A DNA stretch of 64,000 bases from Nostoc sp. FACHB-892 (lineage in GTDB: Bacteria > Cyanobacteriota > Cyanobacteriia > Cyanobacteriales > Nostocaceae): assembly GCF_014698795.1 (NCBI RefSeq), contig NZ_JACJTR010000034.1, forward strand, positions 1 to 64,000, given 5' to 3'. Each line of letters starts with the position of its first letter. Position 1 is the stretch's first letter. The translations under genes and the position numbers were made by a program. The notes beneath the pieces are model-generated. The model saw only the letters and a program-made list of their open reading frames with translations. It did no database searches and was not told the origin of the DNA. Below are positions 1 through 9,306 of the stretch, one piece after another.

Positions 1-64
1 CCAGACCAATTAACCGCTTTGCTTTTTTAGGATTTTGTTCAATATGATTCAGTATGTCGCTCAT
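1..64 (-). CDS. N-terminal end of a probable transposase (cut by window edge)
   Basis: The minus strand opens with ATG at 62-64 and reads 21 residues, MSDILNHIEQNPKKAKRLIG followed by Leu, before leaving the window. A short helical start with an NPK-x-x-K/Q-RL-x-G pattern is typical of cyanobacterial IS5-like transposases. That assignment is recall of a family pattern, not a search. The rest of the gene, including any DDE residues, lies to the left and cannot be judged. Confidence 0.45.
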   Translation of the reverse strand, partial: MSDILNHIEQNPKKAKRLIGL

Positions 65-394
65 GTTTCTGTGTCAAAAAAGCTATTTGATGTTCTTTTA
101 CCACAGAATGTTACTATTTTGGAGATGGCTAAAGTAAATTTACATCTTTACATAAAAAATCACAAAAAGAAATGATATATTTAAATCACTCAGTATTGAA
201 GCCAAATTCTTATATTTAGTGATAAGAGCTAAAAAAAATAATGTAGCTTTATTGCTTAAACTTTTAGGAGGTACAGATTAATACGGAGAATTGCAATATA
301 TGACTACAATTCTCAAAATTAAATATTGGCGAATGTGTGCTATACGTCAAAGCTGTTTAAACTCATTTTCTACATCTCCTCTCGCTTTAGGTAT
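65..394. other. Intergenic, AT-rich, no gene seen
   Basis: This 330-base gap lies between the start of the edge transposase and the stop of the next kinase gene. It is AT-rich and has no convincing reading frame, RNA gene or strong hairpin. It may contain one end of the insertion sequence at the edge, but no inverted repeat could be matched because the other end is outside the window. Confidence 0.5.
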
Positions 395-1627
395 CTAGCT
401 TTTTAATGAGGCAACAGGTAGGGTAAACCAAAATGTAGTACCCTCATCGGCGGTACTTTCCACATTGATAGTGCCTTTATGAGCCTCCACAATTTGAAGG
501 CATAAGTAGAGACCTAGTTTATCTATGTTATTTCGACCACGTCCTTGAATAAAGCTATTAAAAAGGCTTTCCTTGTCTAAAGGAGCAATCCCCAAGCTAT
601 TGTATCGCACTGATATTTTTACTTTCTCAACTCCAAAAACTGCTACCTCAAGGGTAATTTCCTGGTCTGAATTATTTATTTTTAGAGCATGTTCAAGTAA
701 TGTTTGCACAACTCGTTGAATTTCAAGAGCATCACCATGTACAATCGGCAGCGAAGAAGCAATTTTGTATCTAATTGCAGACTTTTGTTTCTGAGTACCA
801 TTGCTGCGGATAATAGTTTCGAGAAAAATGTTTTTCCAACTAATAATTTCGTACTTCAAGCTTTTAGAAACTTCGGTTTTGTAGCGAGATACATTTAACA
901 AAACTTCGACAAACTTCAATAGGTCTTCGTTAGCTTGGCGGCAATCTTCTAGCACATCTCTCCAAGTGTTGCTCACAGAACCAAAAGCTCCGCCTAACAT
1001 AGCATATAGAGTACCACGAGTGGCTAGCAGAGGAGTACGTAAATCGTGGGAAAGTGCAGAAATTAGGTATTTAATCTGTTTATGTTCATCACTAGTTATA
1101 CGTTGTAGCTTGTATAAATTACGCTTTAATTCCATTTGAGTCATGACTTGACGGCTCAACGTTTGCAACGCTTCGAGTTGTTCTAAGTTCAGTTGTCGTG
1201 GTACATAGTCTATTACACAGAGTGTTCCTAAAGCATATCCTTCCGGTGTTATCAACGGCGCACCAGCATAAAACCGAATATAGGGGTCAGAAGTTACTAA
1301 TGGGTTGCTAGCAAAACGCGGATCAAGTAGTGTATCTGGAATAATCAAAGTTTCATGGGGCTGCAAAATTGCCTGGGCACAGAATGCCAGATCACGGGAG
1401 GTTGATTCAGTGTCTAATCCGACTTTCGATTTGAACCACTGACGAGACTCATCAATTAAGCTAATTAAAGCTATGGGAGTACCACAAATTTGTGCTGCTA
1501 AACGAGTGAGATCATCGAAGTCAGCTTCAGAAATAGTGTCTAAAATTTGATATTGGCGCAGGGCTTGGAGCCTAAGATTTTCATTGTTAGTTAATATAAT
1601 TTCATTCATTAGAAAAATGTGAAGCAT
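395..1627 (-). CDS. GAF-domain histidine kinase with degenerate ATP-binding site
   Basis: A 410-residue cytoplasmic sensor-kinase-like protein. A GAF domain spans about residues 25-165 (FCAQAI, FYAGAPL, LGTLCVID). A normal phospho-acceptor H-box follows, with ALSHDLRTPL and His194. The catalytic domain is unusual. The N-box reads LLEHALKIN, with His313 where an Asn normally coordinates Mg-ATP. The G1 box reads YNSLGI, with Tyr342 in place of the adenine-binding Asp. The G2 part LGLYLC is largely kept. By family knowledge such losses should abolish or strongly weaken autophosphorylation, so it may be a pseudokinase or a phospho-acceptor partner. Met7 is an alternative start. There is no response regulator beside it. 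Confidence 0.85.
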   Translation of the reverse strand: MLHIFLMNEIILTNNENLRLQALRQYQILDTISEADFDDLTRLAAQICGTPIALISLIDESRQWFKSKVGLDTESTSRDLAFCAQAILQPHETLIIPDTLLDPRFASNPLVTSDPYIRFYAGAPLITPEGYALGTLCVIDYVPRQLNLEQLEALQTLSRQVMTQMELKRNLYKLQRITSDEHKQIKYLISALSHDLRTPLLATRGTLYAMLGGAFGSVSNTWRDVLEDCRQANEDLLKFVEVLLNVSRYKTEVSKSLKYEIISWKNIFLETIIRSNGTQKQKSAIRYKIASSLPIVHGDALEIQRVVQTLLEHALKINNSDQEITLEVAVFGVEKVKISVRYNSLGIAPLDKESLFNSFIQGRGRNNIDKLGLYLCLQIVEAHKGTINVESTADEGTTFWFTLPVASLKS

Positions 1628-2241
1628 GATGATCTGCTTATATAAAGATAAATCCTAAGATTTCTTTTGTCATCTTTCTATCGCCATAAATCTGCTATTT
1701 TCATTATATTGGTAAGTAGCGATTCTGTACGGGGTAGATATTATAAATCAGGATGATAAATTAGCTACAGCTAAGTGGATAGCTGAGTGGATAATTTTAT
1801 TTAACTCTAGAGGATGCTGTCTACATCAATACAATCTTGACCATTAGACAGTTTTGTGATTGCTGTTTAAGAAGGAAACTTTATTTAGTTCGTTCTTAGA
1901 CAGATATATGCCTCAGTATTATCTCTTAGTTTTTTCAGAAATCAAATATGTAGGATTCCTATAGTAAAAATATTTACTCTTAAAAAATAAGTATTATTGA
2001 TATATGCAAGTATAATATCCAAGCGGATAACTTGGTGGATAACTATATATTTGCCGAGAACGGTATCTATAGATAGTATTACTCTTTGAGCTTTCAGAGG
2101 ATGCTATAGGAGTAAAGATACTTAACTACTTAGTAAAGCGCTCAGTATGTTGGACGTGAAAATACAAGCTTAATTAGCAAAAATTTTTACATAGGAAAAG
2201 CTACAAGAACATTGGCGAGGTATACTGAGATTATATAAGTC
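1628..2241. other. Intergenic region upstream of the polysaccharide cluster
   Basis: This 614-base AT-rich gap separates the divergent kinase gene and the first glycosyltransferase, so promoters for both should lie here. No coding frame is convincing. Two imperfect copies of a motif built on 'agtggataa' or 'ggtggataa' followed by 'agaggatgct' occur near 1770-1820 and 2020-2110. Their spacing suggests a repeated regulatory or decayed sequence, but no named site was recognised. Confidence 0.4.
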
Positions 2242-3456
2242 ATGCATAAACCTGTTTTAACTATTTTTTACCAGTTTAACCCTTGGCACTCCACCATTGG
2301 AGGAATACAAACACTTATCAATACATTTATTAAATACGCTCCCAGTGAATTTGAGGTGCGACTAGTAGGGACAGGAAGCGATCGCACTCAAAGAGTCGGG
2401 AAGTGGCAAGAAGCAGAATTAGCAGGTAGAGAAATTAGTTTTTTCCCGCTATTTACCTTGGAAAATGATAACTTTAGAAGTTTGATCCCGACAACCCTCA
2501 AGTATGCGGCTGCACTTGCCGGTCGTAGCTTTGCCTCGGACTTTATGCACTTTCATCGACTGGAACCAAGTTTAGCAGCCCTGAATTGGCAGGGAGAAAA
2601 AACCTTGTTTATTCATAACGATATTCAAACGCAGATTAAGGCTGCTGGTGATAAAAATGCGATTTTGTGGCGCAGATTTCCCGCAGCATATTTTGCTCTA
2701 GAAAGCTTGCTAGTTCGCCAATTTAGCCAGGTTTTCTCATGTAATACAGATTCGGCACAATTGTATAGACAGCGTTATCCCAGCATGGGAGATCGTGTTA
2801 AATACATCAAAAATTCATTTGATAACGAGATTTTCTACCCCTTAAGTCAAGCGGAACGGGAAGCACAAAGGCATGAACTAGCAAAAAGGCTGGGTTTGAG
2901 CGAGGAAACACGTTTTATCCTCTTCGCTGGTCGGTTACATCCCCAAAAAGATCCGATTTTGTTATTACGTGCGATCGCGGCTTTAAATGAACCGCATATT
3001 CACCTACTGATAGCCGGTGATGGAGAATTGGCAGCAGATATACGTACAGAAATCGCTCAGTTAGGATTGTCTAATCGGGTAACAATGCTGGGAGCAGTTC
3101 CAATACAGGAACTAGCGCGGTTGCATCGTATCAGTAATGTCTTTGTCCTTAGCAGTGCCTACGAAGGTCTACCTTTAGTAGTTCTAGAGGCACTCGCCAG
3201 TGGAACACCAGTAGTTACCACTAGGTGTGGTGAAACTCCAAAGTTACTAGCGCCTGACAATGGAGTTGTTTGTGAGGTGCGATCGCCAGAGTGTTTAGCA
3301 GATTCTTTGCGGCAAATAATTCTACATCCAGAAAATTACCCAAGTACGTCCTGTGTGCGAGCAGCACAGCCTTATGCTGCTCGTACTGTTATGAGGGATG
3401 TTTACAGTGACATGTTTACTCGCTGGGAGAAGCGAACTTTATCAATTGCTAGCTAA
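2242..3456 (+). CDS. Glycosyltransferase, GT4 family (GT-B fold)
   Basis: A 404-residue predicted cytosolic glycosyltransferase, probably adding a sugar from an NDP-sugar to a lipid-linked polysaccharide unit. The N-terminal half has a glycine-rich acceptor-domain loop (STIGGIQT). The C-terminal half has FAGRLHPQKDP and the family EX7E region SSAYEGLPLVVLEALASGTP, which binds the nucleotide sugar. It is the first gene of a + strand polysaccharide cluster, followed by a second GT4 gene after about 140 bases. Donor sugar and linkage cannot be read from sequence. The start is ATG with only a weak ribosome-binding site. Confidence 0.9.
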   Translation: MHKPVLTIFYQFNPWHSTIGGIQTLINTFIKYAPSEFEVRLVGTGSDRTQRVGKWQEAELAGREISFFPLFTLENDNFRSLIPTTLKYAAALAGRSFASDFMHFHRLEPSLAALNWQGEKTLFIHNDIQTQIKAAGDKNAILWRRFPAAYFALESLLVRQFSQVFSCNTDSAQLYRQRYPSMGDRVKYIKNSFDNEIFYPLSQAEREAQRHELAKRLGLSEETRFILFAGRLHPQKDPILLLRAIAALNEPHIHLLIAGDGELAADIRTEIAQLGLSNRVTMLGAVPIQELARLHRISNVFVLSSAYEGLPLVVLEALASGTPVVTTRCGETPKLLAPDNGVVCEVRSPECLADSLRQIILHPENYPSTSCVRAAQPYAARTVMRDVYSDMFTRWEKRTLSIAS

Positions 3457-3596
3457 TTATCAACTTGCGGTTAAATCCGCTACGAGGATGCTGTTGTTGA
3501 AGAGAACCAATAATAGGTAATTTAGCTCTACAAAACAAGCACCCGTACATCTTCATCATTGCTTTTTACAACTTTTTTTGAGCATAACTTTTGACT

Positions 3597-4784
3597 ATGA
3601 AAATTGCTGTGATTGGTGCAAAAGGTCTACCTCCCAAGCAGGGTGGAATTGAGCATTATTGTGCGGAAGTTTATCCCCGTATGGTTGCACAAGGCCACTC
3701 TGTAGATTTATTCGCTCGCTCTTCCTACACTCGTATTTCATGGCTTGAAAGTTATGAATTTCAGGGCGTTCGAGTTATATCTGTGCCCAGCCTGGATTTT
3801 AGAGGGATAGATGCTTTTGTCACCTCAGCACTGGCAGCGATCGCTGCCAGTGGCAAAAGCTATGATATTGTTCATTTCCATGCTCTGGGACCATCTCTAT
3901 TTACTTGTTTACCAAGAATTAGCAATGCAAAAATTGTAGTTACCTGTCAGGGATTAGACTGGCAACGTGCAAAGTGGGGCAATTTTTCTACTCGCTTAAT
4001 TCTCACAGGGGAGAAGGCGGCAGTACGTTTTGCCCACGGAATGATTGTGGTATCAGAAGCACTACAGAAGTACTTTTGGCAGACTTATGGTAAAGAGACA
4101 GTTTACATCCCCAATGCCCCCGCCAGCTACGGTGAATCAGACCCAAACTTTACCTACGGTAAGCAACTAGGTCTTCAGCAAGGGCGCTATGTTGTGTATT
4201 TAGGTAGATTGGTACCGGAAAAGCGTCCCGACTTGCTCGTTGATGCCTTTTCAGCCCTGAAACCAGCTGGATGGAAACTTGTTCTGGCTGGAGGTGTTAG
4301 TGATACTAAATCTTTTACCTCAAACCTATTAGAAAAGGTTGCAAATAATCGAGATATTGTATTTGCCGGTGAACTCCGAGGAACTCGTCTTTGGGAGATT
4401 GTTCGAGGAGCGGGGTTATTTGTCCTTCCTTCTGATTTAGAAGGGCTACCTCTAGCGATGTTAGAGGCAATGCAGGAAGGTATACCAGTTTTAGCAAGCG
4501 ACATTCCACCCCACCAGCAATTGATTAATGGGGGACGGGGAATGCTTTTTGAATGTGGAAATTTAGACTCTTGTATTAATTCCTTAGACTGGGCAATTCA
4601 TCACCCCCAACAATTAGCAGCAATGGCTAAAAATGCACAAAAGTATGTGCAGATAAATTACAATTGGGATCGAATTACTGCTGACAACTTAAAACTATAT
4701 GCAACACTTATGAACTCGTCTGAGCCAGTAAGTATATCCGAGGCTACAAAGTCCAGGTTTGCTGGAATTGTCAGTAAAAAGTAG
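3597..4784 (+). CDS. Glycosyltransferase, GT4 family with DUF1972-like N-terminus
   Basis: About 395 residues. The N-terminus IGAKGLPPKQGGIEHYCAEV matches the DUF1972-type amino domain found in rhamnosyl- and related exopolysaccharide glycosyltransferases. The C-terminal GT4 domain shows VYLGRLVPEKRPDLLVDA and the EX7E stretch SDLEGLPLAMLEAMQEGIPV. I place the start at ATG 3597. A TTG six bases upstream is possible but adds only two residues. It probably acts on the inner-membrane lipid-linked repeat unit together with the other transferases here. The acceptor and donor are unknown. Confidence 0.9.
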   Translation: MKIAVIGAKGLPPKQGGIEHYCAEVYPRMVAQGHSVDLFARSSYTRISWLESYEFQGVRVISVPSLDFRGIDAFVTSALAAIAASGKSYDIVHFHALGPSLFTCLPRISNAKIVVTCQGLDWQRAKWGNFSTRLILTGEKAAVRFAHGMIVVSEALQKYFWQTYGKETVYIPNAPASYGESDPNFTYGKQLGLQQGRYVVYLGRLVPEKRPDLLVDAFSALKPAGWKLVLAGGVSDTKSFTSNLLEKVANNRDIVFAGELRGTRLWEIVRGAGLFVLPSDLEGLPLAMLEAMQEGIPVLASDIPPHQQLINGGRGMLFECGNLDSCINSLDWAIHHPQQLAAMAKNAQKYVQINYNWDRITADNLKLYATLMNSSEPVSISEATKSRFAGIVSKK

Positions 4785-5104
4785 ATACTGTTTTTCAATT
4801 TTATTTAAATGCAAAAATTTTAAACTGCTAGGAAGTAGCTCCAATTTCCACGTACTTATAAAAAATGTGGTTTTTAGCAGTATATGATTCTGGTTAGTAA
4901 ATATTTTTGCATTTAATTTTCAAACTTTATATATGTTAAACCAAAAAAGATGTATAATTTGTAAATACGAATGATGTAAGTTAAAAATACCTCTTGTATT
5001 ATAAATATTCCAAGGCTTAATTCGCACTAAACCTAAAATACATTCAATCTTTGGACGAAAGCATCCTACTTAATTTTGCCATATATAATTATAGGAATTA
5101 ACAA
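4785..5104. other. Intergenic, AT-rich
   Basis: This is a 320-base gap inside the polysaccharide cluster, between the second GT4 gene and the Wzz-like gene. The sequence is strongly AT-rich and has no reading frame or clear terminator hairpin. The gap is long enough for a separate promoter for the Wzz-Wzy part of the cluster, but no -10/-35 pair stands out. Confidence 0.4.
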
Positions 5105-6577
5105 ATGCCAGAGTTGACAGAAAGCTCTAATTATTCTGCTAAATCAATTAGTGCTACAAAGGGCGGGAAACTGTATTTAGGGCTATGGATATTAAGTAAT
5201 CTATTCATCTGGAGTACTGCTTTATTTTATTTGGCAGTAAGGCCTACCACTTACGCCAGTGAGTGGTCAATCAACCTACCTGCTTTATTGCCTGGGACAA
5301 ATGTCATCTTACCCAACATTGCTCAAGCTTCTTCAGCAATTGATTCTCCTTATAGGAGTTTTGCAGATCCTAGAGAAAACTACAAATTCTTAGCTCTAAG
5401 TGACGAGGTTATCAAAGCAGCGGCTAATCAAGTTAAGTTACCGATAAATAAGTTTGGTAAGCCTACAATTAAGATTTTAGATAATACCACCTTGATGAAG
5501 TTTGAGATTAAAGGCAATACCCCTCAAGAAACTCAAGCAAAAGCGTTTGCCTTTCACAGAGCTTTGACAGCACAATTAGAACAACTCAGAAAGCAAGAAA
5601 CTGCTCAACAAGACAGTAACTTAGAAGCGGCTCTAAGAGCGGATAAGCGAAAATTACAAATAGCTAAACAACGTCTTAATGAATACAAAGCTCGTTCGTT
5701 ATTAAATTCCAGCGAACAACTACGGGATATCAGCGTTAATATTGAAAACTTGCGCCAGCAAAGAGCTCAAACCTTAGCCCAACATAAGGAAATAACTGCA
5801 ACACTAAAGCAACTTTCCGTTAACTTAGGTTTATCTCCACAAGAAGCTGCTGATGTTTTAGTTCTGCAATCAGATCCACTATTTCAGCAGTACTTATCTA
5901 ATTACAGCCAAGCTAGCGCTGATTTAGTGAATTTGAGCGCTAAATTTACGCCGGATAACCCCATAATCATTACCAAAACTCAGGCAAGGGATGCAGCTCA
6001 AACATCACTTTTTCAATATGCTCGAGACCTTATTGGAAGAGCCGTATCTGTCTCTACCCTAAAACAACTGATCACAAATGGAGGAGTTTTATCCAACACA
6101 TCTTCACAAAGAGCTAGCCTATTTGAAAAGTTGATTTCATTTAATACACAAGAGCAAGGTATTAAAGCTCAGGCACAAGAGCTAGGCCAACAAATTACGC
6201 AACTAGAATCCAGGCTGAAAATTTTGTCACAGCAGGAAACAAGGCTAGGAAATCTGGAACGTGATGCCAACATTGCAGAAGCTATTTTTTCATCAAATGT
6301 AACCAAACTTAGCCTTAATAAACCTAATTTTTCGGTTTCTTATCCACAAATTTCTATAGTAACGAATCCTAGCTTACCAACAGAACCAAGTGGGCCTAAG
6401 AAGCTATTTGTGCTAGCAGGCACGACTATATCTTCTTTGTTCTTAACGACAGGTATAGCATCTTTGTGGCTTCGGGAGCGTAAACTTCGACAAGCAAAAG
6501 AAACTACCTGGAGAGCATCTGCTAACTCTCGCTCTCCCTCTATAGAAAGTCTTAATTCCTTTTCACCTAAAAAATAA
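5105..6577 (+). CDS. Wzz/GumC-like polysaccharide chain-length determinant
   Basis: A 490-residue inner-membrane protein of the polysaccharide co-polymerase type, which sets polymer length in Wzx/Wzy pathways. One membrane segment lies near residues 23-46. A long Gln/Lys/Glu-rich coiled-coil region covers about 150-240 and 335-390. A second membrane segment lies near 429-453, just after the PSLPTEPSGPKK proline-rich motif typical of the family. The C-terminal tail is short and has no Walker motifs, so there is no fused tyrosine kinase. It precedes a Wzy-like gene by 73 bases. An AGGAAT element sits before the ATG. Confidence 0.85.
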   Translation: MPELTESSNYSAKSISATKGGKLYLGLWILSNLFIWSTALFYLAVRPTTYASEWSINLPALLPGTNVILPNIAQASSAIDSPYRSFADPRENYKFLALSDEVIKAAANQVKLPINKFGKPTIKILDNTTLMKFEIKGNTPQETQAKAFAFHRALTAQLEQLRKQETAQQDSNLEAALRADKRKLQIAKQRLNEYKARSLLNSSEQLRDISVNIENLRQQRAQTLAQHKEITATLKQLSVNLGLSPQEAADVLVLQSDPLFQQYLSNYSQASADLVNLSAKFTPDNPIIITKTQARDAAQTSLFQYARDLIGRAVSVSTLKQLITNGGVLSNTSSQRASLFEKLISFNTQEQGIKAQAQELGQQITQLESRLKILSQQETRLGNLERDANIAEAIFSSNVTKLSLNKPNFSVSYPQISIVTNPSLPTEPSGPKKLFVLAGTTISSLFLTTGIASLWLRERKLRQAKETTWRASANSRSPSIESLNSFSPKK

Positions 6578-6650
6578 TATCCAACTTATGTACATACATC
6601 TCTCTTTATGAATTTTTATTTATTTAAGATTTAGTACTTAAAAACTTAGT

Positions 6651-7898
6651 ATGAGCGGTATTTACCTTAAGCCACAGAATCTTCCAGAAAAGCTGATTTG
6701 GTATTACATTATTGGTACTTACCCAATTTACTTTTTAGGAGCGCAATTTGTTGTAGCACCCTTATTAGGGTCTTTCTTGATATTCTACTTGCTACTTAAA
6801 TGGTGGAATCAAACTGAAGAGACTTCTATCTCTGAAAAAATTACCATCTCCCTATCAGTTTGGGTGTGGGTTATTGCAGTTTTAGTAATAGAGTTTGCTC
6901 TTATTGTCGCTCATATAAATTTTAATTTAGGTACATTTACGCTTATAAAATCCTCATTGCTCTGGTACAGAACATGGGGACTCTTTGCACTTTTTCCTCT
7001 AGTTGGTCATCTCAATATTCGACCGCAATTAATATATCGAGCAGTTTGTATTCTTTGCTTACAAAGTTTAATTGTTGTTTTAATTGGTACTATAGCTGAG
7101 TTTATAGGCATTCCCAACATAGTTTATATTTCTCCTCTCAAAGCTTCAGGCGGAATGCCCATACAATATGAAACACAAATTTTTCATGGCATACAGAGCA
7201 GATTAAAATTATTCGCAGTTTGGCCGACTTTCCTAGCCTTATTAGGCAATATATATTTTTGCATGGCTATGCGGGAAAAAGACAAGAAATGGCAATTTGT
7301 TGGAATGTTTAGCTCTGTTTTTATGATTGTTGTTTCGCAATCTAGAACGGCTACAGTAGGCTTGCCAATTGTTCTTGTAGCCGTATGGTTCCTGACAAAT
7401 TGTTGGCGTCCTAAAGTACAATTAGCTACAGGGTTATTAGCTTTTCCAATGGGATTATTTGCCCAAGAATTGATTAATCTTATAGAGAGTTTTAGAGAGC
7501 AATTTGATAAATTTCGTGCTGGTTCTTCAAAAATAAGAGCTATCATCTATCGTATGACTTTAGAACGTTGGTGGTATGACGCTCCAATATGGGGATTTGG
7601 TCTCAGAGATGAGGCACCAGCCATTGTAGTAAACCTACCCCTCGGTACTCACAATACCTGGTTCGGTGCTTTGTATTCTCACGGATTAGTTGGCTGTGTG
7701 GTTTTAGCGATCGCTTTTCTCTGGAGTTTTATCCATTTATTAATAAAAGCTCAAACTTCTGATGTCGCTAAAGTTGGATTAAGCATTATTTTGTTTCTCT
7801 TTTTAGGTTCATTGGCTGATAATCTAGAAGTTTTTGCTTATTTGCTATGGCCAGGATTAATACTTTTAGGAATTGCATTTAAAGAGAATCCAACTTAA
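6651..7898 (+). CDS. Wzy/O-antigen-ligase-like membrane polymerase
   Basis: A 415-residue protein with about ten hydrophobic segments. Near residues 325-345 it has a loop, PLGTHNTWFGALYSHGLVG, that resembles the HN-x-(Y/W)-(L/F) region of the O-antigen ligase/Wzy (PF04932-like) superfamily. By family knowledge it would link repeat units on the periplasmic face of the inner membrane or ligate glycan to an acceptor. Its place directly behind the Wzz-like gene supports the polymerase role. Ligase and polymerase cannot be separated on sequence alone. Confidence 0.8.
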   Translation: MSGIYLKPQNLPEKLIWYYIIGTYPIYFLGAQFVVAPLLGSFLIFYLLLKWWNQTEETSISEKITISLSVWVWVIAVLVIEFALIVAHINFNLGTFTLIKSSLLWYRTWGLFALFPLVGHLNIRPQLIYRAVCILCLQSLIVVLIGTIAEFIGIPNIVYISPLKASGGMPIQYETQIFHGIQSRLKLFAVWPTFLALLGNIYFCMAMREKDKKWQFVGMFSSVFMIVVSQSRTATVGLPIVLVAVWFLTNCWRPKVQLATGLLAFPMGLFAQELINLIESFREQFDKFRAGSSKIRAIIYRMTLERWWYDAPIWGFGLRDEAPAIVVNLPLGTHNTWFGALYSHGLVGCVVLAIAFLWSFIHLLIKAQTSDVAKVGLSIILFLFLGSLADNLEVFAYLLWPGLILLGIAFKENPT

Positions 7899-8088
7899 TA
7901 CAAAAAATATATTATTTTAAGCTTAAAGAAAGTTTAACTACAACAATTTGTTAGCTACTAAACCCTAAATTCTAGAATATAAAAATCAAATATTTTATTA
8001 TGTTTTTTATTTGTAAAGTAATGAATACTGCATTAAAAAATAAACGCTATAAAAAACCAGATTGAGAAATAATAAAAAAGATAAAGAT

Positions 8089-9258
8089 ATGAATAAAACC
8101 ATAAAAATAATCACTAAACCGAGGCTGATTGGTATTGAATTATGTAGAGGTCTTGCAGCTTATGCTGTTGTAGTAATTCACGCTAGTGCGTTAATGGGAT
8201 ATTCTGATATCTCTACAGATAGCTTGACAGTAGCAATTACTGCAATTAGTAGATTTGCTGTGCCGTTTTTCTTAACGGTATCCTTCTATTTTATGACAAG
8301 TAAGATATATGCTAATGTCAACAATTTTTATACGAGTTTCAACCTAAAATCAAAATGGCAAAGGTTACTTATTCCCTATCTATGCTGGAGTGGAATTTAT
8401 CTCTGTTTCCGATTAATCAAAGCTTTAAGTAAACCTGATGGATTAGCTACACTCTTCCAAGACCCAGTTGCGATATTTTTCTTAGGAGGTGCATCGATCC
8501 ATCTTTATTTTGTACCGCTTTTGTTTATAGGAAGTTTTCTGATTACAATTCCAAAATATTTAATAGGTAGGAAGGTTAACATAAAAACACTTGTTTTTCT
8601 TTTCGTTTCTAGTATGATTGTTTATGAACTAATGATAGTGTCTGGTAATGGTTTCCAATTTGGTTCTAATTGCTTAGACAATCCTAGTTCTTGTTATGTT
8701 TCTTTTCAGGCTTTATTAGAATCAGCATTACCAAATGCAAAGGCTAATCAAATACTTAGATTAGTATTGGTTGCATTCTCATGGCTTATACAGTGCTTCC
8801 CCTACGTTTTGTTGGCAGTATGTTTAAACCACTCAGTTATTCAAAAGAAGATTAATCTTTTTAATAAAAATCACGTAGTATATTTTTTGCTTTTTAGTAT
8901 TTTTCTTTCTATTGGGTGGATATTTGATACTTGGAATTTAATCTATTTTCCTCGTTCCTTGTATGAGGTTGGTACAGCATTATGCCTGTTAATTATTAGT
9001 ATTACTCTTTCCAAAAGCATAAAAGAGAACCGGATAATAGAAAATTTGGGTTCATGCTCTTTTGGTATTTATCTCATGCACTACTTAATTTTAGTGATTT
9101 ATACAACCGTTATGGATAAGTTAGCGCCTGAATTCCTAAAAATATCATCTACCTTTACAATGGTAACACTTGCTACGCTTACCTTTTCAACAAGCTGGAT
9201 AATAACATCTCTAATTCTACGACAAAAATTGGTATCAAAGCTTTTGTTGGGTAATTGA
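8089..9258 (+). CDS. Membrane acyltransferase, acyltransferase-3 family
   Basis: About 389 residues with roughly ten membrane segments. The N-terminus has the family signature GIELCRGLAAYAVVVIHAS; the Arg and the HAS histidine fit the conserved R/H motif of O-acyltransferases acting on sugars. It probably adds an acetyl or similar group to the exopolysaccharide. I choose ATG 8089 instead of a TTG 27 bases upstream, because the upstream codons give a low-complexity Asn/Lys run and the ATG sits just before the conserved region. It lies inside the polysaccharide cluster, between the polymerase and the GT2 genes. Confidence 0.85.
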   Translation: MNKTIKIITKPRLIGIELCRGLAAYAVVVIHASALMGYSDISTDSLTVAITAISRFAVPFFLTVSFYFMTSKIYANVNNFYTSFNLKSKWQRLLIPYLCWSGIYLCFRLIKALSKPDGLATLFQDPVAIFFLGGASIHLYFVPLLFIGSFLITIPKYLIGRKVNIKTLVFLFVSSMIVYELMIVSGNGFQFGSNCLDNPSSCYVSFQALLESALPNAKANQILRLVLVAFSWLIQCFPYVLLAVCLNHSVIQKKINLFNKNHVVYFLLFSIFLSIGWIFDTWNLIYFPRSLYEVGTALCLLIISITLSKSIKENRIIENLGSCSFGIYLMHYLILVIYTTVMDKLAPEFLKISSTFTMVTLATLTFSTSWIITSLILRQKLVSKLLLGN

Positions 9259-9306
9259 TTTAGCTGTCAAATATTCGTTTTTTTTGCAATTTGGAAATTC
9301 AAGATT

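Noticed and set aside
1770..2110. Recurring 'ggataa' and 'agaggatgct' motifs as a CRISPR-like array
   Set aside because: Only two or three imperfect copies with irregular spacing and no cas genes. It is not a CRISPR.
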